Part shown: piece by piece, positions 48,346 through 58,183 of the stretch | Layout of the letters: each line of letters begins with the position of its first letter | Numbering within the stretch: position 1 is the stretch's first letter | From: Streptomyces sp. RFCAC02 | GTDB lineage: Bacteria; Actinomycetota; Actinomycetes; Streptomycetales; Streptomycetaceae | Direction: 5' to 3' | Assembly: GCF_004193175.1 (NCBI RefSeq) | Contig: NZ_SAUH01000001.1 | Location: forward strand, 5,861,501-5,925,500 | DNA: 64,000 bases | The notes under the pieces: generated by a model | The model's input: only the letters and a program-made list of their open reading frames with translations | What the model was told of the DNA's origin: nothing | Databases searched by the model: none | Program-made: the position numbers and the translations under genes

Positions 48346-50969
48346 GCGACGAACCCCGCGCGGACGGACGCGGGCAGCTCAGGACCGTCCGGCCGGGCGG
48401 TGGCGCCGATGCCGCGCCCAGCCGGTTCAAACGGTCCGCCCTGCGGGCACGCCACCTGCAGGCCCACGTCCTGATCGCCGTCTGGGCCGGGCTCGCCCTG
48501 CTCGCGGCCACCGGACACGCCACACTGCCGGTCGCGCGCTGGCTCGCCGTCCACCTCTTCCTGCTGGGCGCCGCCACCACCGCCATCCTCGTGTGGAGCG
48601 AGCACTTCGCCGTGGCGATGCTGCGCGCCGGGCTGCCCGGCCGGCGGTGGAGCGCCGTACGCCTCCACGGCGCCAACCTGGCCGTCGCGGGGGTCGTCAT
48701 CGGCGTGTGGGCCGACCTGCCGGTGCTGACCGGTGTCGGCGCCGCGGGACTGGTCGCCGCCGCCACCGCCCACCTGGCCGTGCTGGTGCGGCTGGGCCGT
48801 GGGGCGCTGGGCGGCCGGCTGGCCCCCATCGCCGCGTTCTACCGCGCCGCGGCCGCGGCCCTCGTCGTGGCCACGGTCCTCGGCACGCTCATCGCCACCG
48901 GCACCGCCCCCGCGCGCCTGCACACCGGGCTCCGGCTCGCCCACATCCACGTCGCCCTCCTCGGCTGGATCGCGCTGCCCGTCATCGGCACGCTGTTCAT
49001 GCTCTGGCCCACCGTCCTCGGCGTCCGCATGCACCCCGGCACGGCGCGGGAGGCCCGCAGGACCCTGGCCCTGACCGGCGGCGGCCTCGCGGTCGCGGTG
49101 GCCGGCCTCGCCTCCGGCACCGGCGGCCCCCAGCGCGCCGCCGTCGTCGCCGGGCTGACCGCGTACGCGGCCGGCACCGGCCCGGCCGTACGTCTCCTCG
49201 CCGTCACCGTGCGGCGCGGCAGCCGGCCCGTGTCGGCCGCGGCGGCCTGGTCGCTGGCCGCGTCCACGGCCTGGCTGGTGACCGCGGTCGCGGCCGACCT
49301 CGTCCACCTCGCCACGCACACCCCGGACGCCGCGCGGCCCGGTGCCGACGGGCTGGTTCCGGCGTTCCTCATCGGCTTCGTCGGGCAGGTGCTCGTCGGC
49401 GCGCTGACGTACCTGCTGCCGATCGTCCTGTCCGGCGGCCCGCGCGAGCGGACCGAGCTGCGGGCCGTGCTGGAACGGGCCTGGGCACCCCGGCTGGCGG
49501 CGCTGAACCTGGCCGCCGTCCTGCTCGCCCTGCCCCTGCCGGGACCCGTCACCACCGCCGGGACGGTTCTGGCGGCGGTCGCCACGACGGCGTTCCTCGG
49601 CCTCGTCGTGACCGTGCTGGCGCGCCGCGGCCGGCCGGACGCGCCCTCGCGCACGCCGGCGCTGCTCGGCACCGCCACGGGTGCGGTCGTGACGGTCCTC
49701 GCCGTGCTCGTGGCCGGGAGCGGTGGGACCGGCGGGACCGCCGACAGCGCCGCCGGCACGGCGGGAGGAGCCGCCACGACCACCCGCACGGTGGCCGTGT
49801 CCCTCGGGAACATGCGCGTCACACCGGACCGTGTCGAGGTCGCCCGGGGCACCCGCCTGCTCCTCGACGTCACCAACGACGACGCGCAGCGGCACGATCT
49901 GAAGGTCGAGGACGGCCCCGCCACCTCGCTGCTCGCCGCCGGCGAGTCGGCCACCCTCGACATCGGCACGGTCAGCGCCGACCGCACGGCCTGGTGCACG
50001 GTGCCCGGCCACCGCGCCGCCGGAATGACCCTGGACATCGTCGTCGGCGACACCGCGCGGGACCACGCCGGCCACACCGCCACCGCCGCGGGCGACCCGG
50101 ACCTCGACCTCGCCGCCGACTTCTCGGCGGACTGGGAGCCGCGCCCCGCCGAACTGCCTGCGGCACCCGGCACGGACGTGCACCGCGTCGAACTCCACGC
50201 CGTCCGCCAGACGGTGGAGGTCGCCCCGGGCGTGGAACAGGAGATGTGGACGTTCGGCGGCACCGCTCCCGGCCCCACGCTGCGCGGCAGGGTCGGCGAC
50301 ACCTTCGAGGTCACGCTGGTCAACGACGACCCGGAGATGGGCCACGGCATCGACTTCCACGCCGGCGCCCTCGCCCCGGACGGGCCGATGCGCACCCTGG
50401 AGCCGGGGGAGCGGCTCGTGTACCGCTTCCGCGCCGACCGGGCCGGGGCCTGGCTGTACCACTGCAGCACCGCGCCCATGCTCCAGCACATCGCCAACGG
50501 CATGCACGGCGCCCTGATCATCGACCCGCCCGACCTCGCCGAGGTGGACCGCGAGTACGTCCTGGTCGCGTCCGAGCTGTACCTCGGCACCCCGGGCAGC
50601 GAGGACCAGGTCGCCCGTATGACGGCCGGCACGCCGGACGCCTGGACGTTCAACGGCGTCGCGGCCCAGTACGCGCACGCGCCGCTCGACGCCCGCGCCG
50701 GGGAACGCGTCCGCTTCTGGGTCATCGCCGCCGGACCGGACGACGGCGTCTCCTTCCACATCGTCGGCGCCGTGTTCGACACCGTCTACAAGGAAGGCGC
50801 TCATCTGCTGCGGCCCCAGGACCCGGGCGGCTCCCAGTCGCTCGACCTGGCACCCGCCCAGGGCGGCTTCGTCGAGACGGTGTTCCCGGAGGCCGGCCAC
50901 TACTCCTTCGTCGACCACGCGCTGCGGCACGCCGGATCGGGCGCGCACGGCACGGTGGAGGTGCGCTGA
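48342..50969 (+). CDS. nirK: Copper nitrite reductase fused to a membrane domain and extra cupredoxin
   Basis: 875 residues in three parts. Residues about 35-475 form some 12 membrane helices with His-bearing stretches LRLAHIHVALLGWIALP and LVWSEHF, reminiscent of NnrS/haem-copper oxidase folds. Residues about 485-575 are a blue-copper-like cupredoxin (VTNDDAQRHDLKVEDG, WCTVPGHRAAGM). Residues about 612-875 are NirK: MGHGIDFHAG (type 1 and type 2 His), LYHCSTAPMLQHIANGMHG (type 2 His, type 1 Cys, His, Met, about 705-720) and VSFHIVGAVFD (last type 2 His). All copper ligands are present. Reduces nitrite to NO outside the membrane; the fusion may feed electrons directly from quinol. Confidence 0.9.
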   Translation: MSDEPRADGRGQLRTVRPGGGADAAPSRFKRSALRARHLQAHVLIAVWAGLALLAATGHATLPVARWLAVHLFLLGAATTAILVWSEHFAVAMLRAGLPGRRWSAVRLHGANLAVAGVVIGVWADLPVLTGVGAAGLVAAATAHLAVLVRLGRGALGGRLAPIAAFYRAAAAALVVATVLGTLIATGTAPARLHTGLRLAHIHVALLGWIALPVIGTLFMLWPTVLGVRMHPGTAREARRTLALTGGGLAVAVAGLASGTGGPQRAAVVAGLTAYAAGTGPAVRLLAVTVRRGSRPVSAAAAWSLAASTAWLVTAVAADLVHLATHTPDAARPGADGLVPAFLIGFVGQVLVGALTYLLPIVLSGGPRERTELRAVLERAWAPRLAALNLAAVLLALPLPGPVTTAGTVLAAVATTAFLGLVVTVLARRGRPDAPSRTPALLGTATGAVVTVLAVLVAGSGGTGGTADSAAGTAGGAATTTRTVAVSLGNMRVTPDRVEVARGTRLLLDVTNDDAQRHDLKVEDGPATSLLAAGESATLDIGTVSADRTAWCTVPGHRAAGMTLDIVVGDTARDHAGHTATAAGDPDLDLAADFSADWEPRPAELPAAPGTDVHRVELHAVRQTVEVAPGVEQEMWTFGGTAPGPTLRGRVGDTFEVTLVNDDPEMGHGIDFHAGALAPDGPMRTLEPGERLVYRFRADRAGAWLYHCSTAPMLQHIANGMHGALIIDPPDLAEVDREYVLVASELYLGTPGSEDQVARMTAGTPDAWTFNGVAAQYAHAPLDARAGERVRFWVIAAGPDDGVSFHIVGAVFDTVYKEGAHLLRPQDPGGSQSLDLAPAQGGFVETVFPEAGHYSFVDHALRHAGSGAHGTVEVR

Positions 50970-51415
50970 TGGACGGGATCGGGATCTGGCAGGTGGTGCG
51001 GTTCCTGCACGTCACCGGTGCCGTGCTGTGGGTCGGCGGCCAACTGGCCCTGTCCGCCGTGGTCCTCCCGCTGTCCCGCCGCATGCTCGCCGAGGGGACC
51101 CGCGACCGGTTCGCCCGCGACGTCGGGCGGCGCTTCGCCGTCCTCACGGGAGCGCTGTTCCTGCCGGTCCAGCTCGGCACGGGCTGGGCCATCGCCCGGC
51201 ACAAGGGCGTCACCTGGGCGTCGCTCACCGAACCCGGCTACGGACGCACCCTGTTCGCCAAGCTCGGCCTGTTCGCGGTCGTGATGCTCCTGGCGGCGGC
51301 CCACGGCTGGGCGGCCGCCGGGGGCCGCCGTGAACTCGCCCGCGCCCTGGCCGTGGCGTCACTGGTGGGTTCCCTGGGCGTCGTGCTCCTCGCCACGGCG
51401 CTCCCGGCCACCTGA
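50969..51415 (+). CDS. CopD-like copper/haem membrane protein
   Basis: 148 residues, four hydrophobic segments. WQVVRFLHVTGAVLWVGGQL is the hallmark first helix of CopD/DUF2269-like proteins with its His, and ALFLPVQLGTGWAIARHKGV and LFAVVMLLAAAHGWAA follow with further His. The ATG overlaps the nirK stop (TGATG), so it is made with NirK. Plausible roles are copper delivery to NirK or haem-based electron transfer; the family is poorly defined. Confidence 0.8.
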   Translation: MDGIGIWQVVRFLHVTGAVLWVGGQLALSAVVLPLSRRMLAEGTRDRFARDVGRRFAVLTGALFLPVQLGTGWAIARHKGVTWASLTEPGYGRTLFAKLGLFAVVMLLAAAHGWAAAGGRRELARALAVASLVGSLGVVLLATALPAT

Positions 51416-51464
51416 CCGGCGGCCACGGGCGGGGCCGACACCGACAGTCCGAGGAGGAGCCGTC

Positions 51465-52430
51465 ATGCAGACGCCGGAGACCGACGCGCGCGCCGTGGAG
51501 ACCCTGCTGCGCGCGGCCGTCGCCGCCCCGTCGATCCACAACACCCAGCCCTGGCGCTTCGGCCTGGACGCCCCCACCCGTACGGTCCACGTACGCGTCG
51601 ACCGTACGCGGCACCTGCCGCTCGCCGACCCCCATCTGCGCGCCCAGCACGTCTCCGTCGGCGCAGCCGTCCTCAACCTCCGCGTGGCCGCGGCGCACCT
51701 GGGATGGGACCCCCTCGTCCGTCTGCTGCCCGACGCGGACGACCCCGACCTGCTGGCCACCGTGCGGCTCGCACCGGCGGCGGAGGGCCGGGCGCCCCTG
51801 GGCGGACTGTACGGGGCCGTCGCTCGCCGGCACACCAGCCGGATGCCGTTCACCGGCCGGCCGGTCCCCGAGCACATCGTGTCCGCGATGACGGCTGCCG
51901 CCAGGGCCGAGGGCGCGCGGCTCGACGTCCCCGGCATCGCGGGGACCCGGCTGCTCCTGCGGCTCACGGCGCTGGCCGAGGCACGCAACACCGCCCACCC
52001 GCGCCGTGTCGCCGAGACCCGCGGCTGGGTCGCCGCACCGCGGGCGCCCTACGGCGTCCCGCTCGCCTCCATCGGCCCCCGCGACCGGGCCGGACGGATC
52101 CCGACGCGGGACTTCACCGGGCCGGTGCGTGGCTTCCGTCCGCCCGCCCTGCCCTTCGAGCGGCACCCACAGGTCGCCCTGCTGTGGACGAGGGAGGACC
52201 GGCGGACGGACTGGCTGCTCGCGGGCCAGGCGCTCGAACGGGTGCTGCTGGTGGCCACACGGCACGGTGTGCGCACGTCGCCGATGCACCAGGCGATGGA
52301 GTGGCACGACCTGCGGGAGGCGGTCGCGGGAACACGCCGCCGCTGCTTCCCGCAACTGCTGATCCGCTTCGGCTACGGCCCGGACGGCGGGTGCACCCCC
52401 CGTGCGCGCGCCGTCCCGGAGACCGGCTGA
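51465..52430 (+). CDS. Acg-like nitroreductase family protein
   Basis: 321 residues of the Acg/Rv2032 type: AAVAAPSIHNTQPWRFGL at the N-terminus (FMN-binding), VGAAVLNLRVAAAHLGWDP, RHTSRMPFTGRPVP, LLVATRHGVRTSPMHQAMEW and PQLLIRFGYG. In mycobacteria Acg belongs to the DevR dormancy regulon; it sequesters flavin rather than reducing nitro groups. A GAGGAGG ribosome site lies before the ATG at 51465. It starts 49 bp after the CopD-like gene. No perfect dyad is seen in the short gap, so it may be read from the nirK promoter. Confidence 0.85.
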   Translation: MQTPETDARAVETLLRAAVAAPSIHNTQPWRFGLDAPTRTVHVRVDRTRHLPLADPHLRAQHVSVGAAVLNLRVAAAHLGWDPLVRLLPDADDPDLLATVRLAPAAEGRAPLGGLYGAVARRHTSRMPFTGRPVPEHIVSAMTAAARAEGARLDVPGIAGTRLLLRLTALAEARNTAHPRRVAETRGWVAAPRAPYGVPLASIGPRDRAGRIPTRDFTGPVRGFRPPALPFERHPQVALLWTREDRRTDWLLAGQALERVLLVATRHGVRTSPMHQAMEWHDLREAVAGTRRRCFPQLLIRFGYGPDGGCTPRARAVPETG

Positions 52431-52440
52431 GACGCGGGGC

Positions 52441-52863
52441 TCAGCCGGCGACGCGCGCGTCCGTCAGCTCGCGCCCCGTCACCATCTCCGCCTCGATCCG
52501 GACGAAGACGTCGCCCTGCACCGGCATCCAGGAGGTCGGGCCGGTGCGCAGCAGGCGTTCGCGCTCGGCCGGGTCGGCCACCAGGGTCGCCCGGCCGGTG
52601 ACCACCACGCTCCAGCCGGACCGGCGCGCGGCGTCGAACTCGTCCGCCTCGAAGGCGACGACGGCGCCGTGGACGGCCCGCGCGAGGTCGGAGCCCGCCG
52701 ACGTGCGCAGCAGCACCGCCTCGTCGGTGTCCAGGGTGAAGTTCACCGGCAGTACCGCGGGCAGCGCCTGCCGCGTGTACACGACCCGGCCGACCGGCAC
52801 CTCGGCGAGCAGCCGCAGGCACTCCTGCCGGTCCAGCGAGCGAAAGCCGTCGTTGTGCACCAT
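52441..52863 (-). CDS. Pyridoxamine 5'-phosphate oxidase-like flavoprotein
   Basis: 140 residues, split-barrel fold: LRLLAEVPVGRVVYTRQALP, VLPVNFTLDTDEAVLLRTSAG, VAFEADEFDAARRSGWSVVV TG-type continuation, and VFVRIEAEMVTGREL. Small actinobacterial members bind F420 or FMN/haem and several are in the DevR regulon. ATG at 52863 has a GAGGAGG tract upstream. The perfect DevR-like dyad at 52900-52913 lies 37-50 bp before the start, so direct control is likely. Converges on the Acg-like gene with 10 bp between stops. Confidence 0.85.
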   Translation of the reverse strand: MVHNDGFRSLDRQECLRLLAEVPVGRVVYTRQALPAVLPVNFTLDTDEAVLLRTSAGSDLARAVHGAVVAFEADEFDAARRSGWSVVVTGRATLVADPAERERLLRTGPTSWMPVQGDVFVRIEAEMVTGRELTDARVAG

Positions 52864-52899
52864 TCCCCCATCCTCCTCGCCTCGCCCGTCCGACCAGCA

Positions 52900-52913
52900 G
52901 GGCCGGACGGCCC
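52900..52913. promoter_or_regulatory. DevR/OsdR-like dyad (perfect) before the PNPOx gene
   Basis: GGGCCG-GA-CGGCCC, a perfect match, 37-50 bp upstream of the flavoprotein ATG and about 215 bp before narK on the other strand. A looser GGGTCACCGGCCC lies at 53052-53064 closer to narK. Confidence 0.65.
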
Positions 52914-53127
52914 CATCTCCCGGCGATCGGCCGCCCCGCCCGCATCCGGGACCGGCGGCCCCCGGCCGGGGACCCGCGGACACGGGCTGGGGGACCCTCG
53001 GCCCCTCCTGCGGCGCGCGGGTGCGCGCGGACAGTGACAACCGGGCTGCCCGGGTCACCGGCCCGGCGCCCGCGTCCCGGGCGGGATCCCGGGACCGTAC
53101 CTCTGCCCGAACGAAAGGACAGGCGGC

Positions 53128-54387
53128 ATGCTGCAGCCGTCGGGGAAGAAGAAGGACACAGCGGCGGACACCCCGCCCGTGTCCGGGCGCGCGTGGCTGA
53201 TGCTGGCGCTGGCCACGGCCGGATTCGCCGTGAACTTCTGGGCGTGGGCGCTGCTCAGCCCGCTCGGCCCGCGCTTCGAGGACGACCTCGGGCTGTCCTC
53301 GTTCCAGCAGTCCCTGCTGGTGGCGGTGCCGGTGGTGGTCGGGTCCGTCGGCCGGATCCCCGCCGGGGCGCTGACCGACCGGTTCGGCGGGCGCGTGATG
53401 TTCCCGCTGGTCTCGGCGGCGACCGTCGTGCCGGTGCTGTACGTGGGCCTGGCCGGGCACACGTCGTTCACCGCCCTGCTGGTGGGCGGCTTCTTCCTGG
53501 GCATCGGCGGAACGGCCTTCGCCGTCGGCGTGCCGTTCGTGAACGCCTGGTTCCCGCCGCGGCGGCGCGGCCTGGCCATCGGGGTCTTCGGCATGGGCAT
53601 GGGCGGCACCGCGATCAGCGCGCTGACGACCGTCCACCTCGTCGACGCCGGCGGCATGGCGACCCCGTTCCTGCTCACGTCGGCCGCCCTCGCCGCGTAC
53701 GCGATCACCGCCCTCCTCGTCCTGCGGGACGCCCCCGGCCGCGCCGTACCGGCCGAACCGCTGGCCCGCCGCCTCGCGCGGACGTGCCGGCTCCGCGTCA
53801 CCTGGCAGGCGTCCGGCCTGTACGCGGTGGCCTTCGGCGGCTACGTGGCGTTCTCCGTCTACCTGCCCACCTACCTGAAGACCGGGTACGGACTGACCCA
53901 GGCGGACGCGGCGAACCGGATGGCCGGGTTCGTGATCCTGGCGGTGGCGATGCGTCCCGTCGGCGGCTGGCTCTCGGACCGGATCGGCCCGGTGCGCGTG
54001 CTCACCGCTTCGCTGGGCGTCACGGTCGTCGGTGCGTTCGCCCAGTCCCTGACGCCGTCGCTGGCCCCGACCGGCACGGTCGCCTTCCTCGCCCTGGCCG
54101 CCGCGCTCGGCGCCGGCAGCGGGGCGGTCTTCGCGCTGGTGGCGCTGCTGGCGCCGGCCGACCAGGTGGGCTCGGTCACCGGCATCGTCGGCGCGGCCGG
54201 CGGCCTCGGCGGATTCGTCCCGCCGCTGGTGATGGGCTCGCTGTACGGCGCCTACGGGTCGTACGCGTTCGGCCTCGTGCTGCTGGGGCTCGTGTCCCTC
54301 ACGGCACTCGCGTTCACGGGGACGGGGGTCCGCAGCGCCGTCGGCGGTCCCGGCCGGCTCGCGCGGCCCCGGCCGCGCCGACCGTGA
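53128..54387 (+). CDS. narK: Nitrate/nitrite transporter, MFS
   Basis: 419 residues, 12 membrane helices. NarK/NrtP-type motifs: VNFWAWALLSPLGPRFEDDL at helix 1, VGSVGRIPAGALTDRFGGR (MFS motif A), GIGGTAFAVGVPFVNAWFPP and GAGSGAVFALVALLAP (nitrate-signature-like Gly-rich helices). Imports nitrate or exchanges it for nitrite. ATG at 53128. Probably serves NarGHI whose active site is cytoplasmic. The final residues RARPRPRRP-like tail are basic and unconserved. Confidence 0.92.
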   Translation: MLQPSGKKKDTAADTPPVSGRAWLMLALATAGFAVNFWAWALLSPLGPRFEDDLGLSSFQQSLLVAVPVVVGSVGRIPAGALTDRFGGRVMFPLVSAATVVPVLYVGLAGHTSFTALLVGGFFLGIGGTAFAVGVPFVNAWFPPRRRGLAIGVFGMGMGGTAISALTTVHLVDAGGMATPFLLTSAALAAYAITALLVLRDAPGRAVPAEPLARRLARTCRLRVTWQASGLYAVAFGGYVAFSVYLPTYLKTGYGLTQADAANRMAGFVILAVAMRPVGGWLSDRIGPVRVLTASLGVTVVGAFAQSLTPSLAPTGTVAFLALAAALGAGSGAVFALVALLAPADQVGSVTGIVGAAGGLGGFVPPLVMGSLYGAYGSYAFGLVLLGLVSLTALAFTGTGVRSAVGGPGRLARPRPRRP

Positions 54388-54438
54388 CGGGCCGGGACAG
54401 GATCGGGACGGGGACCGTCGGGAGCGAGGAGAGGGACG

Positions 54439-54912
54439 ATGTGTGAGTACTGCGGCTGCCAGGCCCTGAGTTCGATCGACGAGCTGACCAGGGAGCACGA
54501 GACGGTGGTCAACACGATCCGCCTCGTGCGGGACGCCCACGGGGCCGGGGACGTGCCCCGCATGGCCGCGCTGGCCAGGGAGATCGCCGCCGTCCTCGGC
54601 CCGCACACGCGGGTGGAGGAGGGCGGCCTGTTCCCCGCCCTCGCCGACGACTTCCCCGAGAAGATCGCGGCGCTCGAAGAGGAGCACCGCGTGGTGGAGG
54701 CCGTGCTGGGCGCGGCGGGCGACGGCGTTCCCGCGGATCCGGCGTGGCCGGGACGGCTGATCGAGGTGCTCGCCCTGCTCCGCGAGCACATCCTCAAGGA
54801 ACAGGACGGGGTCTTCCCCGCCGCCCTGGCGACCCTCACCACCGAACAGTGGGAGGCCGTCGAGGCGGTGCGCGCCCGGGTCACCCCGGGTGCGCACCGC
54901 CCGCCCGCCTGA
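54439..54912 (+). CDS. Hemerythrin-domain protein with N-terminal CxxCxC
   Basis: 157 residues. A short cysteine head MCEYCGCQ precedes a hemerythrin four-helix bundle with His/Glu ligands in LTREHETVVN, GPHTRVEEGGLFPAL, EEEHRVVEAVL and LREHILKEQDGVFPA. Such proteins are linked to NO/O2 sensing or iron-sulfur repair and are common beside DevR-type genes. ATG at 54439 follows GAGGAGAGGG; GGGGACCGTCGG (54410-54421) just upstream resembles the left half of the DevR-like site near narG. It starts 51 bp after narK and may be co-transcribed. Confidence 0.85.
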   Translation: MCEYCGCQALSSIDELTREHETVVNTIRLVRDAHGAGDVPRMAALAREIAAVLGPHTRVEEGGLFPALADDFPEKIAALEEEHRVVEAVLGAAGDGVPADPAWPGRLIEVLALLREHILKEQDGVFPAALATLTTEQWEAVEAVRARVTPGAHRPPA

Positions 54913-55035
54913 CCGCGGCCCCGGGCGGGGCATGCGCCGGGGTGCAACCGAACCCGGCTGTCACGCGTCCTCAACCTCCCGAGGACAATGGGGCGTTGAG
55001 CGCCCCGGGCGAACGGCGGCCCGGCCGGGAAGGGG

Positions 55036-56883
<1,848 letters not shown>

Positions 56884-57028
56884 ACGCGCGGCCGACCACA
56901 TGACGGCCGGGATCGGGGGTGTCGGCCGGAGGGACTAACGTGCACGGTGGCGATCGTCAGGTCCCGTGCCGGTGTGGTGCTGGTTTCCGGGGCGGAGAAG
57001 AGGAAGACCCGCAGGTGGGAGCCCAACC

Positions 57029-58183
57029 GTGAGACTGCTGCACACCTCCGACTGGCACCTCGGACGCAGCTTCCACCGTGTCGGACTCCTCGACGCGCAG
57101 GAGGCGTTCCTCGACCACCTGGTCGAGACGGCCCGCGCCGAGCGGGCCGACGCCGTCGTCGTCGCGGGTGACCTGTACGACCGCGCGGTCCCGCCGCTGC
57201 CGGCCGTCCGCCTCTTCGACGACACGCTGCACCGGCTCGCCGCCCTCGGCGTGCCGGCCGTCATGACCGCGGGCAACCACGACTCGCCGCTGCGCCTCGG
57301 CGTCGGCGCCCGCCTCATGGAGCGCGCCGGGATCCACCTGAGGACCGACCCCGCGCACTGCGCGACGCCCGTCGTCCTCGGCGACCGGCACGGCGACGTC
57401 GCGTTCTACGGCCTGCCCTACCTCGAACCGGCCCTCGTGCGCGACACGTTCGGCGTCACCGCTGGCACGCACGCGGCCGTCCTCGGTGCCGCGATGGACC
57501 GGGTGCGGGCCGACCTCGCCGCACGCCCCGCGGGGACGCGGTCCGTCGTCGTCGCCCACGCCTTCGTCACCGGCGGGCAGCCGTCGGACAGCGAACGCGA
57601 CATCGCCGTCGGCGGGGTGGCGGCCGTGCCCGCCGCCGTGTTCGACGGCGTCGACTACACCGCGCTCGGCCACCTCCACGGCTGCCAGGTCATCACCGAC
57701 CGCCTGCGCTACTCGGGCTCGCCGCTCGCCTACTCCTTCTCGGAGGCCGCCCACCGCAAGTCCCTGTGGCTGGTCGATCTGGACGCCACGGGCCGCGTCC
57801 ACGCCGAACGCGTCCCCTGCCCCGTGCCGCGCCCCCTCGCCCGGATCAGGGGCCGGCTGGACACCCTGCTCACCGACCCCGGGCTCGCCCCGCACGAGGA
57901 CGCCTGGGTCGAGGCCACCCTGACCGACCCGCTCCTCCCGGACGAGCCGATGGCCCGTCTCGCGGCGCGCTTCCCGCACGTCCTGCATCTCGTGATCGCC
58001 CCCGAGCGCACCGACCCGGCCGCACCCGTCTCCTACGCCGAGCGCGTCAGCGGCCGCGACGACCAGCGGATCGCCGAGGACTTCGTCGCCCATGTCCGGG
58101 GCGGCCACGGGCCGGATGCCGAGGAGCGCGCCGACCTCCGCGCCGCGCTGGCCGCCGCCCGTACCGGCGGAGCCGCCCGGTGA
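57029..58183 (+). CDS. sbcD: DNA double-strand break nuclease subunit SbcD
   Basis: 384-residue Mre11-type metallophosphoesterase. Motifs: HTSDWHLGRSF (metal-binding Asp/His), VVAGDLYDRAVPP, TAGNHDSPLRLG, VVAHAFVTGG and ALGHLHGCQ. With SbcC it removes hairpins and processes DNA ends. GTG at 57029 has GGGAG 7 nt upstream. Its stop overlaps the sbcC start (GTGA). It is preceded by a 145-bp gap without a visible gene. Confidence 0.95.
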   Translation: MRLLHTSDWHLGRSFHRVGLLDAQEAFLDHLVETARAERADAVVVAGDLYDRAVPPLPAVRLFDDTLHRLAALGVPAVMTAGNHDSPLRLGVGARLMERAGIHLRTDPAHCATPVVLGDRHGDVAFYGLPYLEPALVRDTFGVTAGTHAAVLGAAMDRVRADLAARPAGTRSVVVAHAFVTGGQPSDSERDIAVGGVAAVPAAVFDGVDYTALGHLHGCQVITDRLRYSGSPLAYSFSEAAHRKSLWLVDLDATGRVHAERVPCPVPRPLARIRGRLDTLLTDPGLAPHEDAWVEATLTDPLLPDEPMARLAARFPHVLHLVIAPERTDPAAPVSYAERVSGRDDQRIAEDFVAHVRGGHGPDAEERADLRAALAAARTGGAAR

